NCBI GenBank assembly: GCA_043289735.1
Contig: CP171343.1
Location: 868,001 to 932,000, forward strand
DNA: 64,000 bases
Reading direction: 5' to 3'
Source: Acetilactobacillus jinshanensis_A
GTDB taxonomy: Bacteria; Bacillota; Bacilli; Lactobacillales; Lactobacillaceae
Numbering within the stretch: position 1 is the stretch's first letter; each line of letters opens with the position of its first letter. The notes beneath the pieces are model-generated. The model was given only the letters and a program-made list of their open reading frames with translations, did not search any database and was not told the origin of the DNA. The position numbers and the translations under genes were made by a program. Shown piece by piece: positions 30,905 through 40,510 of this stretch.

Positions 30905-31790
30905 ACCTTTAATTACCCAATTGGTATTGTGAAAAATCTTGGGCTAATTTTCCACAATTGATCTTTAGTGACGATGTTAAATAAAGCCCCCATTTCTGAA
31001 TGACACGTTGGTAACAATCGTTGATAAACAATCGTATTAAGACATTGGCGTAAATAATGCTCATTAACCTTTAATTGTAATAATCGATTAACTGTACCCT
31101 CGGGAGACTGAGCATGAACGGTACTTAGCACTAAATGCCCACTTAATGCCGCTTGAATTGCGGCTTTTGCCGTATATGTATCTCTAATTTCACCAATAAT
31201 AAAAATATCAGGACGATGACGAAGTCCCACTTTTAATAATTGTTGGTAGTTCATCCCGGCTTTTCGATTAATTTGAAGTTGTAAGAAATCATTTTGAATA
31301 ATTTCAACGGGATCTTCAATTGTCATTATCATTTTATTAGATCCATAATTTTTAGCCAATTGGTATATGGTAGTAGTCTTACCCGATCCAGTTGGACCTG
31401 CAAACAACATTAATCCCCGATAAGGAGCTAAAGACAATAATTTTTTAAATTGTTCAGGAATCAAGAAATTTAATCGTTGACAATCCAAATTTCTAATTAA
31501 TCTGACCACCATGGACTCCCGATTAAGATAATCCCCAACCGTCGAAAATCGCAGCGAGTAACTTTCGTTTAATTAAACGAACCTAATTGAGGCCGACGAT
31601 GTTCACTAATGGTCATCCCGCTATAAAATTTACAATAATTAATACATCGATGACCCTGATCACATAACCTTTCGAATTCGGTAAAAAATATACGTCAGAA
31701 ACCTGATGATCACCAGAATATTTCCATAACCTATTCAGTAACTTCTCAATCTTAATTAGCTCACTTCCCTTCGGTCTTTAATTACGCACG
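30905..31790 (-). pseudogene. comGA: ComGA traffic ATPase, degraded
   Basis: An open piece of 199 codons (30913-31512) keeps the Walker A GPTGSGKTTT, the Asp box TIEDPVE, Walker B GEIRD and the His box TVHA of secretion ATPases. N-terminal pieces (IEKLLNRLWKYSGDHQVSDVYFLP; then YSGMTISEHRRPQLGS) lie upstream in other frames with an internal deletion. A full ComGA of about 320 residues cannot be made. With comGB, GC and GD also broken, a transformation pilus is not possible from this locus. Confidence 0.85.
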
Positions 31791-31824
31791 TTTTTCTCAA
31801 TTTAACGAACCAGGGTATAAAAAA

Positions 31825-31853
31825 ATCACCGTAAGTTTTAAACTTACGGTGAT
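31825..31853. terminator. Bidirectional terminator between yebC and comGA
   Basis: ATCACCGTAAGTTT and its complement form a perfect hairpin flanked by A and T runs. Confidence 0.88.
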
Positions 31854-31882
31854 CAAAGTTATTTTTAAATTAAATTAAATTT

Positions 31883-32617
31883 TTACTTGACGTTATCGGG
31901 CAACTTGGCTGCTTCATAAATATCCTGAACATCATCATTACTGTTCAATTCATCAAGCAATCCTTTATAAGAATCAACCTTATCAGCAGGAACCGTAGTT
32001 ACGGTCTTAGGAACCATCTTAACTTCAGCAGTATCTAAATCATACTTCTTACGTAAAGCGGCACGAGCCTTAGCTAAAGCATTCGGGGCCGTGGTGATTA
32101 CAAAACGATCTTTATACGTCTTCATATCATCAGCACCGGCGTCTAAAGCATCCATTAAAACGGTGTCTTCACTAGCATCTAAGCCGTCACGTTTAATTAT
32201 AATTAAGCCCTTTCGATCAAAAAGATACGAAACCGATCCGCTGGTACCTAATGATCCACCGTGATGCTTAAATGCTGAACGAATTGCAGCAGCGGTTCGG
32301 TTCTTATTATCCGTTAGAACTAAAATCATAAGAGCGGTTCCACCAGGTCCATACCCTTCATAGGTAATTTGCTCGAAATGAAGACCACCGGCACCGGTAG
32401 CTTTATCAATCGCACGTTTGATATTACGCTTTGGCATGTTCTGATCATGAGCTTTACTGATTTCTAACCGAAGATCAGGGTTATTATCAGGATCAGGATC
32501 ACCTGATTTAGCGGCTTGATATAAGTTACGTGATAATTTCTGAAAAATTTTGCCACGCTTTTTATCTTGAGCGCCTTTACGACCTTGTATGTTATGCCAT
32601 TTAGAATGTCCTGACAT
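31883..32617 (-). CDS. yebC: YebC/PmpR-family regulator
   Basis: 244 residues, complete, starting MSGHSKWHNIQGRKGAQD, the family signature. YebC-type proteins bind DNA as transcription regulators, and some members act on ribosomes as translation factors for proline-rich stretches. The three-domain length and GGSLGTSGSVSYLF region are normal. It lies upstream of the comG remnants, as in other lactobacilli, and is followed by a strong terminator, so it is now independent of comG. Confidence 0.92.
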   Translation of the reverse strand: MSGHSKWHNIQGRKGAQDKKRGKIFQKLSRNLYQAAKSGDPDPDNNPDLRLEISKAHDQNMPKRNIKRAIDKATGAGGLHFEQITYEGYGPGGTALMILVLTDNKNRTAAAIRSAFKHHGGSLGTSGSVSYLFDRKGLIIIKRDGLDASEDTVLMDALDAGADDMKTYKDRFVITTAPNALAKARAALRKKYDLDTAEVKMVPKTVTTVPADKVDSYKGLLDELNSNDDVQDIYEAAKLPDNVK

Positions 32618-32721
32618 TATAGCATACTCCTCTCATTTCGAATCTTGTTAAACGACTATAATTGTAGCAATCTAATTTATTTTTATCAAGAAAGCTATGA
32701 AGACTAATAAAAATTTCACGA

Positions 32722-33723
32722 TTATTTAGTCGAATTACGTTTAATCAACCCATAGGGTAACAATACATCGTGACTATTAACTTTATCTTTATTCATAATC
32801 TTAGTTAAAAGCCGCATTGCAACGGCTCCGATATCATACAAAGGTTGAGTAATCGACGTCATCGTGGGCCGAGTCATTTTAGTTAATTTAGTATCATCAC
32901 TCGTCGCGATTTCAAACTGATCCGGAACTTTAATCCCGGCATCGGTTAATCCGTTCATAACTCCAGCCGCCAATTCATCATTACTTACCATCGCAGCCGA
33001 AACGTCCATTTTGATTAACCGTTTACTGAGATCATAGCCGTCTTGATAAGAACGATTGGTTGGAAAAACTAATTTAGGATCATAATTTAAATGATGGTTC
33101 TTTAGCGCATTTTGATATCCAACTAAACGATATTTGGAATTAATGGCTTGATTTAACGATCCGGTAATAAACGCAATGTGTTTATTACCACGCTCGATTA
33201 AATGATTAACTTCGTCTTCGGTTGCCTGACGATAGTTAATATTTACGCTCGGCTCGGTCTTTTGGGAATCAATCGACCCCGCTAAAACGATGGGTGTCTT
33301 AGCTTTACGAAAATGTTTTCTTAAATCATCAGTAATTTCGTTACCCATAAAAATAATACCGTCAACCTGTTTAGTTAATAACGTATTAAGAACGTGAATC
33401 TCTTTTTTACCGTTATCATCTGAATTAGCTAAAATAATGTTATATTTATACATTGCTGCAATATCATCAATTCCTAAAGCTAATTCGGAAAAATAAGTAT
33501 CGGCAACGTTAGGCGTGATTACGCCCACGGTTGTGGTTCGTTTACTAGCTAAACCCCGAGCAACCGCATTGGGTTGATAATTTAAATGTTTAATGACCTT
33601 TAAAACCTTTTTTCTGGTAAGAGGCTTAACGTTTGAATTGCCATTCACGACTCGGGATACCGTTGCCATCGATACTTGGGCTTTATGAGCAACATCATAA
33701 ATGGTTACTTTTTGTTTTTCCAT
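32722..33723 (-). CDS. ccpA: Catabolite control protein A
   Basis: 333 residues from the ATG at 33723, with GAGGAAG about 11 nt upstream; an in-frame ATG 45 nt earlier lies in the promoter and cre region. The LacI-type helix-turn-helix (VTIYDVAHKAQVSMATVSRVVNG) is followed by YQPNAVARGLASKRTTTVGVI and a periplasmic-binding-type effector domain. CcpA with HPr-Ser-P controls carbon catabolite repression. The neighbouring ytxG-ytxH genes are its usual partners. A cre-like site at 33748-33762 suggests self-control. Confidence 0.93.
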   Translation of the reverse strand: MEKQKVTIYDVAHKAQVSMATVSRVVNGNSNVKPLTRKKVLKVIKHLNYQPNAVARGLASKRTTTVGVITPNVADTYFSELALGIDDIAAMYKYNIILANSDDNGKKEIHVLNTLLTKQVDGIIFMGNEITDDLRKHFRKAKTPIVLAGSIDSQKTEPSVNINYRQATEDEVNHLIERGNKHIAFITGSLNQAINSKYRLVGYQNALKNHHLNYDPKLVFPTNRSYQDGYDLSKRLIKMDVSAAMVSNDELAAGVMNGLTDAGIKVPDQFEIATSDDTKLTKMTRPTMTSITQPLYDIGAVAMRLLTKIMNKDKVNSHDVLLPYGLIKRNSTK

Positions 33724-33747
33724 ATCTTTAGTCTTCCTCTTAATAAA

Positions 33748-33762
33748 AATAGCGCTTTCACT
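33748..33762 (-). promoter_or_regulatory. cre-like operator of ccpA
   Basis: The minus strand reads AGTGAAAGCGCTATT, close to the catabolite-responsive element consensus (TGNAARCGNWWNCA) but with TT in place of the final CA. It lies just downstream of the ccpA -10 element, where bound CcpA would block initiation. Confidence 0.6.
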
Positions 33763-33768
33763 AGCCAT

Positions 33769-33797
33769 AATATAACAGATGCTAAAATTTTTAGCAA
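33769..33797 (-). promoter_or_regulatory. Promoter of ccpA
   Basis: -35 TTGCTA (33792-33797), 17 nt spacer and -10 TATATT (33769-33774) on the minus strand. Confidence 0.65.
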
Positions 33798-33837
33798 GCT
33801 TACTTCAATAAAATAAAAAGCTCTAAAATAATTTTTT

Positions 33838-34221
33838 ATCATTTAACTTTTTTAACAGTACCATCTGGATAATAAACTTAGTTCTGAACGAAGATGATCA
33901 GCAGCCGTATGAAATTGGGTACTTAAATAGATTGTTAAAGTGATTCTTTAATTGACCAGCACGTTGCTGAGCAGAATTAAATGCCGATTTAGCATGAGAA
34001 GCAGCCCCGTTAGCACCTTTTTTTAAATGACCCGATGCATCATTCATGGCATCATTAGCATAAAAAGCATAATCAACAGCTCGATCTTTTAAATTAGAAG
34101 CTTTTTGATTAAGATTATTAACTAATTTCTGACGTTTAACAGGATCTAACCGTTCAAAAGCCATTACAGCAGCTGCACCGCCTAAAAGTAAACCTAATAA
34201 AAAGCCTGTCTTTTTATTCAT
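33838..34221 (-). CDS. ytxH: YtxH-like membrane-anchored protein, frameshifted near its end
   Basis: MNKKTGFLLGLLLGGAAAVMAFERLDP is a short membrane anchor, followed by a helical Ala/Lys-rich tail typical of YtxH. The annotated frame stops at 33898 (107 residues). One base out of frame the tail continues STQFHTAADHLRSELSLLSRWYC down to 33838, so a single indel near 33925 has changed the last residues. Loss of a tail may not abolish function. The gene follows ytxG (DUF948) and precedes ccpA, a usual trio. Role unclear; it has been linked to stress in bacilli. Confidence 0.7.
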
Positions 34222-34235
34222 AATAAATCACTCCA

Positions 34236-34631
34236 TTATTTATGTTTTCGCAAATTAAAGAGATTAAACAAAATTGAACCCATCTTATACAAACGAGAAC
34301 GTTTTAACTTGCGATGACGTTTAAAACGTTTACCCATATCATTCACGGTATGATTAACGTTAGAAACGCTTTTGCCAAGATCGGCACTTGCTTTAAAGAC
34401 CGGGCGTAACGTTTTTACATCGCCATTTATTTCATTTAATAACTTATGAGTATCAGCTAACACTTTTTCGGATTGTTTAGAAATAGCGTTAATATCTTTC
34501 GTTACGTCGCCTAGGCTATGATTGACTCTAGTTACTAAAGTCATCACCCTTACTAAAAAGATCCCGACAAAAATAACTAAAACTAATAACGCAAACGCTG
34601 CTAATAATCCAGCAATTTGACCAGCTGTCAT
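34236..34631 (-). CDS. ytxG: DUF948 membrane protein (YtxG)
   Basis: 131 residues. One N-terminal membrane helix (IAGLLAAFALLVLVIFVGIFLVRV) is followed by a long amphipathic region with heptad character (VNHSLGDVTKDINAISKQSEKVL) and a basic C-terminus. This is the DUF948 layout. Function is not established; it sits 14 nt upstream of ytxH and shares its transcript. The start ATG at 34631 has a GGAAG site. Confidence 0.85.
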   Translation of the reverse strand: MTAGQIAGLLAAFALLVLVIFVGIFLVRVMTLVTRVNHSLGDVTKDINAISKQSEKVLADTHKLLNEINGDVKTLRPVFKASADLGKSVSNVNHTVNDMGKRFKRHRKLKRSRLYKMGSILFNLFNLRKHK

Positions 34632-34764
34632 GGAACTCTTCCTTTCACACTTTAACTAAACTAAGAATAGCATTTTAATAATATTTTGACAATGAAGCGG
34701 AAAGATATTTCACTGACTAATTAATTTTGCTATAATTTCAACGAGTAAGGAGCGCAAGTTCAAG

Positions 34765-35598
34765 TTGTTAACAATTCATTTCTTAAAAATTACCTAAAAA
34801 CCTTTAACTGGAGCCAAATCTTAAATAATCTATCCAAAAAGATCTTTATGCTGATTTTCATTACGATTTTATTTTGGATCTTAAAACGGATGGGCATTTT
34901 CTTTATCAATCACTTATTCCGAAAGAATCAAAAAAAGTATCAACGCTCCACACCCTATCAATTAACGCCCTTAGCTACGGATTAGTAATTTTCTGGATCT
35001 ATTCCGTCCTTTCGTTAATCGGAATCCCGGTCGGCACTTTAATCACCGGTGCCGGAATCTTCAGTTTAGCCATTGGACTAGGAGCTCAAGGCTTCGTATC
35101 GGACATCGTCAGCGGTTTCTTTATCCTATTCGAGCACCAGCTGAACGTCGGTGACTACGTTCAGATCGGTGAAATCCAAGGTACCGTTAAAGCAATCGGG
35201 CTTCGAACCACCCAGGTTACATCAATCGATGGAACTTTAAACTACATCCCCAACCGCAACATTACCGTCATTTCTAACTTCTCTAGAAACAACATGACGG
35301 CCATTATTCAAATCAAGATCAATCCGGATACGCCCATCAAAAAATCATTAAACATCATTAAAGCGGTTAATCAAAGCCACGCTGCAATAACTCTGATATC
35401 ATTGGGGCCCCAGATATTAGAGGAACTATAACGTTACCAGACGGCTCGGTCGCTATTCAAGTCTACATCCCAACCAAAAACGGTGCCCAATGGGGAATTC
35501 AACGTCAGTACTTAGGTTTATATCTCGAAGCATTAACTAACCATCACATTAAATTACCTAAATCACCATTAATTATGTCTAGTACAATAAATAATTAA
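34765..35598 (+). pseudogene. Small-conductance mechanosensitive channel (MscS family), two frameshifts
   Basis: The N-terminal part starts at a TTG (34765) and runs in frame as IFMLIFITILFWILKRMGIFFINHLFRK. Homology then jumps frame near 34930 into SYGLVIFWIYSVLSLIGIPVG, the pore helix (GAGIFSLAIGLGAQGFVSDIVSGFFI) and the beta domain. It jumps again near 35395 into SDIIGAPDIRGTITLPDGSVAIQVYIPT and the end at 35598. Two indels, one after the other, make a working channel impossible. The core pore motif AIGLGAQGFVSDIVSG is perfectly kept, so decay is recent. mscL at 8402 remains intact. Confidence 0.85.
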
Positions 35599-36185
35599 TC
35601 TTGCCACCAATCATCAAAATATTTCATCATTTTCCGGGTAGCAATTCCTCGATGACTGATGGCATCTTTTTGTTTCGTGGTCATTTCAGCTAAAGTTCGA
35701 TGTTTACTAGGAACATAAAATAACGGATCATAACCAAAACCATCGGTTCCTCTAGGTTGCTTTAAAATTTGACCATTTAATTTCCCATTCACTATTAATT
35801 TCTTGCCATTTGGTTTTAACAGTACCAAACAAGTAACAAAAGTCGCACTGCGATTCTGATGGCCTTTTAACCGACGGAGTAACTTATGCTTATTAGCTTC
35901 GTCATCATGATCTCCGGCATAACGAGCTGAATAAATTCCGGGTTCATTATTAATGCTATGAACCTCTAGTCCCGAATCATCTGCTAAAGCTGGAATGTTT
36001 AACCAGTTAACCACCGCCTCCGCTTTAATCATAGCGTTTTCTTCAAAACTATGCCCCGTTTCTTTAATCTTCGGTGGGTTAGTAAAATCATTCAAGGTCT
36101 TTACCCGGATCCCCTTTGACTGAAACATTTTTCGATATTCACGGGCTTTACCCCGATTTTTAGTTGCGATAATAATTGTTTTCAA
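35595..36185 (-). CDS. rdgB: XTP/dITP diphosphatase
   Basis: 196 residues, a complete HAM1/RdgB enzyme that removes deaminated purine nucleotides (ITP, XTP, dITP) from the pool. Signatures: the start TIIIATKNRGKAREY (substrate-binding SGN-type loop), ADDSGLEV with the metal aspartates, and GTDGFGYDPLFYVP. The 3' end overlaps the end of the broken MscS gene on the other strand by a few bases. It is intact, so pool sanitation is kept although mismatch repair is broken. Confidence 0.95.
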   Translation of the reverse strand: MKTIIIATKNRGKAREYRKMFQSKGIRVKTLNDFTNPPKIKETGHSFEENAMIKAEAVVNWLNIPALADDSGLEVHSINNEPGIYSARYAGDHDDEANKHKLLRRLKGHQNRSATFVTCLVLLKPNGKKLIVNGKLNGQILKQPRGTDGFGYDPLFYVPSKHRTLAEMTTKQKDAISHRGIATRKMMKYFDDWWQD

Positions 36186-36191
36186 TTTATT

Positions 36192-36218
36192 AAAAAGCCA
36201 TAACTAACTTGTTATGGC
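36192..36218 (-). terminator. Terminator after trxA
   Basis: GCCATAAC and GTTATGGC arms with a T run on the minus strand, between trxA and rdgB. Confidence 0.8.
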
Positions 36219-36236
36219 CTTTAATTTTATTAATTT

Positions 36237-36551
36237 TTAATCTATATATTTATTCAAAATCTGCTTTAATTGATCTTTACTGTGGTAGCCAACCACACTG
36301 TCGACCACCTTACCGTTTTTTTTAATAATTAAGGTTGGAATACTCATAATTCCAAACTTTTGCGGCGTTTCGGGATTCTTATCAACATCCATCTTGTTGA
36401 ATTTAACCTTATCGCCCATTTCATTAGATAACTGATCAACAACCGGTGACTGCATCTTGCATGGACCACACCAGGTAGCCCAGAAATCAGTTAACGTAAC
36501 ACCCTTTGCAGTATCTTGATCAAAAGTCTTATCAGTAGTTTCAGAAACCAT
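36237..36551 (-). CDS. trxA: Thioredoxin
   Basis: 104 residues from the ATG at 36551 (GGGAG about 9 nt upstream; an earlier in-frame ATG lacks a site and would add seven residues). The active site WCGPC is at 27-31, the cis-proline in SIPTL. It reduces disulphides in the cytoplasm. It follows mutS2, as in many Firmicutes. Confidence 0.96.
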   Translation of the reverse strand: MVSETTDKTFDQDTAKGVTLTDFWATWCGPCKMQSPVVDQLSNEMGDKVKFNKMDVDKNPETPQKFGIMSIPTLIIKKNGKVVDSVVGYHSKDQLKQILNKYID

Positions 36552-36572
36552 AGTAATGTCTCCCTTAATCAT

Positions 36573-38933
36573 TTACTTGAATTTAACAATGGTCGATCCA
36601 TCTCCACCCGCATTCGGCGGTGAATAATGAAAGCTCTTAACCCGATTATTACGTTTAAGATAAGCAATGACACCCTTTCGCAGGGCACCGGTACCTTTAC
36701 CGTGAATAATCGTAACTTGGGAATAACCAGATAACAATGCTGAATCAATATATTTATCCAGCTTATGCATCGCCGCGTCATAACGCATCCCACGTAAATC
36801 CAGCTCCGGTTCGACCACGCTGGAAGAAGCCCGGTTAACCATCGTGTAAGAATGCTGCTGCTTAACCGGCTTAATTTTCTTTAGATCACCGTCACTAATC
36901 GCCATTTTAAGAATTCCGATCTGAACTTACCACTGATGCTTATTATTAAGATGGCTGATCAAGACCCCCCGCTGTCCATACGGCTTAACGTATACGTCAT
37001 CACCGGGATGTAGAGCATTCTCCTGTTTAGCGTTCTTCAAGACCCGGTTATGCTTTAAATTAACGTTCTGCTGCAGGGAATTTAACTTACCCTTGTCGTT
37101 CATTAATTCGTTTTCTTTAACCGGTGTCTTACCGACTGCCTTTTCTTTATGGTGAAGATCAGAAATGATCCGGTTGGCCCGTTTTTTAATCTCATTAACG
37201 ATCCGGTTCGCATGTTCTTTAGCCTGTAAATTTAAACTGTGCTGATGCTTTTTATATTTATCAAAAGCATCAGATAATTCATGATGAAGCTTAGTCGCTT
37301 CCCATAATTCGTGTCGTAAATGACGGGCGTCATAACGAGCGTAATGAGTTTGTTTAGTCAACTGAGTAATCATATTATTAACGTTCCGGCTTTTGCTACT
37401 AGTTAACGAATTAGCTTCATCAATAATACTCGGATCCAAGCCCAGGCGCTTTGCAATATTTAAGCCGTTACTTTGGCCCGGTACGCCCAAAATCAAATGA
37501 TAGGTCGGCTTTAGGGTCTTAAAATTAAATTCCATCGAAGCGTTAATGGTTCCCGGATGATTATAGCCATAGGTCTTTAATTCAGGATAATGGGTGGTGG
37601 CAACCACCATACTGTTGACCTGGCCGATCGCATCTAAGATGGAAATCGCCAAAGCAGCACCTTCATTCGGATCGGTTCCTGAACCGACTTCATCCAGCAG
37701 AACTAAACTCCGAGACGTTATGTGATGCAGGATATTAACGATGTTATCCATATGCGATGAAAAAGTACTCAGATTCTGTTCAATCGACTGGTCATCACCG
37801 ATATCAGCAAAGATGTCATCAAAGACACCGATCTGGCTACCTTCATCAGCAGGAATAAACATCCCGGACTGGCCCATTAACTGAAGTAAGCCCAGCGTCT
37901 TCATGGTAATGGTCTTACCACCGGTGTTGGGACCGGTAATCACGATCGCTCGGTATTTTTTACCGATCCGAATGTCGTTAGCGACCACCTTGTGCGGATT
38001 CAGCAACGGGTGACGAGCTTGCTTTAAATTGACCCAGTTCTTTTTAGAGACCGACGGCTTGGTCGATTTGGATACGTACGCGTAATGCGCCAGAGCGTTG
38101 ATCAAGTCTAGCTGGCCAAGGACCTGGCTGTTACGAACGATGTCCTTTTGATAAGGACGGAGCGTTTTCGATAAATTGATCAGAATCCGCCGTTCCTCGT
38201 TCCGCTCGTCCAACTTAGTCCGACGGTAATAGTTATTTAAGCTGATCATCTTAGCGGGTTCCACAAATAGCGTTTCACCGGAAGCACTCTGATCGTGAAC
38301 GATCCCGCCGAAGTGATGCTTAGCCGAAGCCTTAATCGGAATAACGTAGCTTCCGTCACGAACGGTCAGCTCGGTACCGTTCAAATATTTAGCGTTATTA
38401 CCATTTAGGTAGCGGTCCATCTGGGACTTAATCTTCGAATTAATACCGGTCAATCGCTGGCGAAGGCCGTACAGTTCACTCGAGGCGCTGCTTAAAACGC
38501 TGCCGTCTTCGTCGATCGACCGGGCCAGCAGTTTCGAGACGGCGGGTAAATTCGAAAACGCTTCAATGATCCGGTACAGCCGTTTAAATTCGACCCCGTT
38601 ATTTCTTAACTGATCAAAGAATCGGATTAAAGCGCTCGTGGATACTAGTACTTTGCCGACTTTAGCCAGTTCTTTACCGTTAAACGCAGCATTAATATTA
38701 AGCCGCTTTAAATAAACGGTAACGTCTGATAATTGCGGAACCGGAATCCCATCTTTAATTCGATAGAGATGAAAACCATCATCCGTTTCATCCAAACGTT
38801 TTTGAATTAAGTACGGACGGTTGCTGGGTCCTAAACGATGTAAGGCGTCCCGTCCCATCGTGGTGGTTAAAAAGCGGTAAATTCTCTGTTTAATTTTAGA
38901 ATACTCAAGAGTTTTAAGAATTTTACGATTCAT
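36573..38933 (-). pseudogene. mutS2: MutS2, split by an in-frame TAA before the Smr domain
   Basis: From 38933 the frame gives 668 residues with the MutS-type ATPase (GPNTGGKTITMKTLGL, LLDEVGSGTDPNEGAAL, ATTHYPELK). At 36927-36929 a TAA follows LNNKHQW; the same frame then continues VQIGILKMAISDGDLKKIKP and the Smr domain (LDLRGMRYDAA, IIHGKGTGALRKGV) to 36573. In relatives this junction reads WQVQIG, so CAA-to-TAA is the likely change. The Smr part has its own ATG (36905) and could be made separately if a ribosome reinitiates 24 nt downstream. MutS2 acts on recombination intermediates or collided ribosomes. Confidence 0.85.
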
Positions 38934-38948
38934 ATTGATCCTCCAAAA

Positions 38949-39407
38949 TTATCTTAGCCACTTATTCATTAACTGACTAGTTATTCCAGGCGTATGATTA
39001 ACGATTTTTACAGCAACTGGCGAATTAAGGTATTCATTCTGTATCCAGGCACTTGGCAAAGCTAGACAAATACTTAATAAAAGAAACACAATAACGTAAC
39101 CAACTATAGCACCGACAAAGCCCCCGCCTAAGGCATTTAATTGGTGAATAACCGGAAAATCCGTAACGTGATTAATTACCCGTCCAATTGCTTTTAAAAT
39201 CATTACCGAAATGATTAAAATAATTAAGAAACTGATCCCGTTTATCAGCATTGCGTTAGTTCCTAATAATTGATTAATAGAGGAACCTAACGGATGGGTA
39301 AACCGAATCGCAATGATCCAGCCAATCAGATAACTAATGATTCGAATAAATTCATACACGAGCCCGTCTTTGATGATTAAAAATAAAATAATTAAAGAAA
39401 TGATCAT
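38949..39407 (-). CDS. cvpA: CvpA-family membrane protein
   Basis: 152 residues with four hydrophobic helices and the GxxVG-rich third helix (LGGGFVGAIVGYVIVFLLL) of the colicin V production family. Its exact role is not known; in Firmicutes it lies between zapA and mutS2, as here. Confidence 0.85.
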   Translation of the reverse strand: MIISLIILFLIIKDGLVYEFIRIISYLIGWIIAIRFTHPLGSSINQLLGTNAMLINGISFLIILIISVMILKAIGRVINHVTDFPVIHQLNALGGGFVGAIVGYVIVFLLLSICLALPSAWIQNEYLNSPVAVKIVNHTPGITSQLMNKWLR

Positions 39408-39423
39408 TTTTAGCCATTCTTTC

Positions 39424-39654
39424 TCATCGTTTTAATTGATCTTGTAGTTTCAATTGATTAGAAATGGCGTTATATGCTAATAAAATGGCCGCATTTTCAT
39501 TACTAACGCGCGGAGATAATCGTTTAATTTGCTGTAACTGCTGCTGTAATAAATGAGCCGTCGCTTTCATGTTACTTAATGAACTTCGACCCACAAAAGT
39601 ATAAACATGACCGTTTAATTTTACTTTAAGCCGTTGCTGTTTATCATTACTCAT
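39424..39654 (-). CDS. zapA: Cell-division protein ZapA
   Basis: 76 residues. The N-terminal beta hairpin (RLKVKLNGHVYTFVG) and the following coiled helix match the ZapA family, which bundles FtsZ filaments at the division ring. Its place upstream of cvpA-mutS2 agrees. It ends in TGA. Confidence 0.88.
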   Translation of the reverse strand: MSNDKQQRLKVKLNGHVYTFVGRSSLSNMKATAHLLQQQLQQIKRLSPRVSNENAAILLAYNAISNQLKLQDQLKR

Positions 39655-39748
39655 TTAAATTCCCTTCTAAACATAATGCTATTTTATCATATTTCAACGA
39701 TAAAGATCGTAAATAAAAATCTCTCATTCAATAATTTAATATTAATTA

Positions 39749-40039
39749 TTATTTATCGGGATTTACAAACGTATTCAGGACCGATTCGACCATGTCCCAC
39801 TCCTGCTTAGTCTTAATCGGTCGTAAATCGCCCGACTGCGGATTAGCGGGATCTTCATTCGGCGGTAAAGAAAACGCTCTAACACCCACCTGCTGACTCT
39901 TATCTCGATCTTGAGGATAAATCAAAATATATGATTTATGAAAATCATCCGATTTAAACGTCAGCAGAACGTTGTAAATCACTTTTCGGCCGTCTTTATC
40001 GGTCAAAGAAATCTGTTGATTACTATTTAAATTTGACAT
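39749..40039 (-). CDS. yrzB: DUF1292 protein (YrzB)
   Basis: 96 residues, acidic, with the DUF1292 pattern of a beta-rich core (LTDKDGRKVIYNVLLTFKSDDFHKSYILIYP). Function unknown. It is nine nt after ruvX in the conserved alaS-ruvX-yrzB order. Confidence 0.85.
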   Translation of the reverse strand: MSNLNSNQQISLTDKDGRKVIYNVLLTFKSDDFHKSYILIYPQDRDKSQQVGVRAFSLPPNEDPANPQSGDLRPIKTKQEWDMVESVLNTFVNPDK

Positions 40040-40048
40040 AAGTAATGC

Positions 40049-40498
40049 TCACTTTTTTGAATCCAGCTTAGTCAAAGGACCCTTTCGATCCAAATAAGTC
40101 TGTAATATTAATTCAGCAGCAACTTTATCAATAACTTTACGGCGCTTGCGTCGGGATACGTCAGCACCTTCAATCATCATCCGTTCACCCTGAACGGTCG
40201 TCAGACGTTCATCTTGATAGTCAACCGGTAAGTGAAAGCGCTTTTTCAGCATATCACCGTATTTTTTGCAGGCGTCAACCCGCGGCCCGGCCGTTCCGTT
40301 CATATTAAGCGGCAAGCCCAAAATAAAGCCTTTGACGTGAAACCGTTTAATCAATTTCTGAACTTCATTCAGTTTAAAAATTTCTTTATTTTCATCCATA
40401 TGAATGGTTTCAACGCCCTGAGCGGTCCAGCCGAACGGATCACTAACGGCAACGCCCACGGTTCGAGCACCGTAATCTAGTCCCATTAATATCTTCAT
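40049..40498 (-). CDS. ruvX: RuvX/YqgF Holliday-junction resolvase-like nuclease
   Basis: 149 residues with the RNase H-like motifs GLDYGARTVGVAVSD, GLPLNMNGTAG and YQDERLTT. YqgF-type proteins process pre-16S rRNA 5' ends and resemble Holliday-junction resolvases. It starts 12 nt after alaS, so ireB (yrzL), usually found between the two genes, is absent. Confidence 0.93.
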   Translation of the reverse strand: MKILMGLDYGARTVGVAVSDPFGWTAQGVETIHMDENKEIFKLNEVQKLIKRFHVKGFILGLPLNMNGTAGPRVDACKKYGDMLKKRFHLPVDYQDERLTTVQGERMMIEGADVSRRKRRKVIDKVAAELILQTYLDRKGPLTKLDSKK

Positions 40499-40510
40499 AC
40501 AAGAGGGCCT

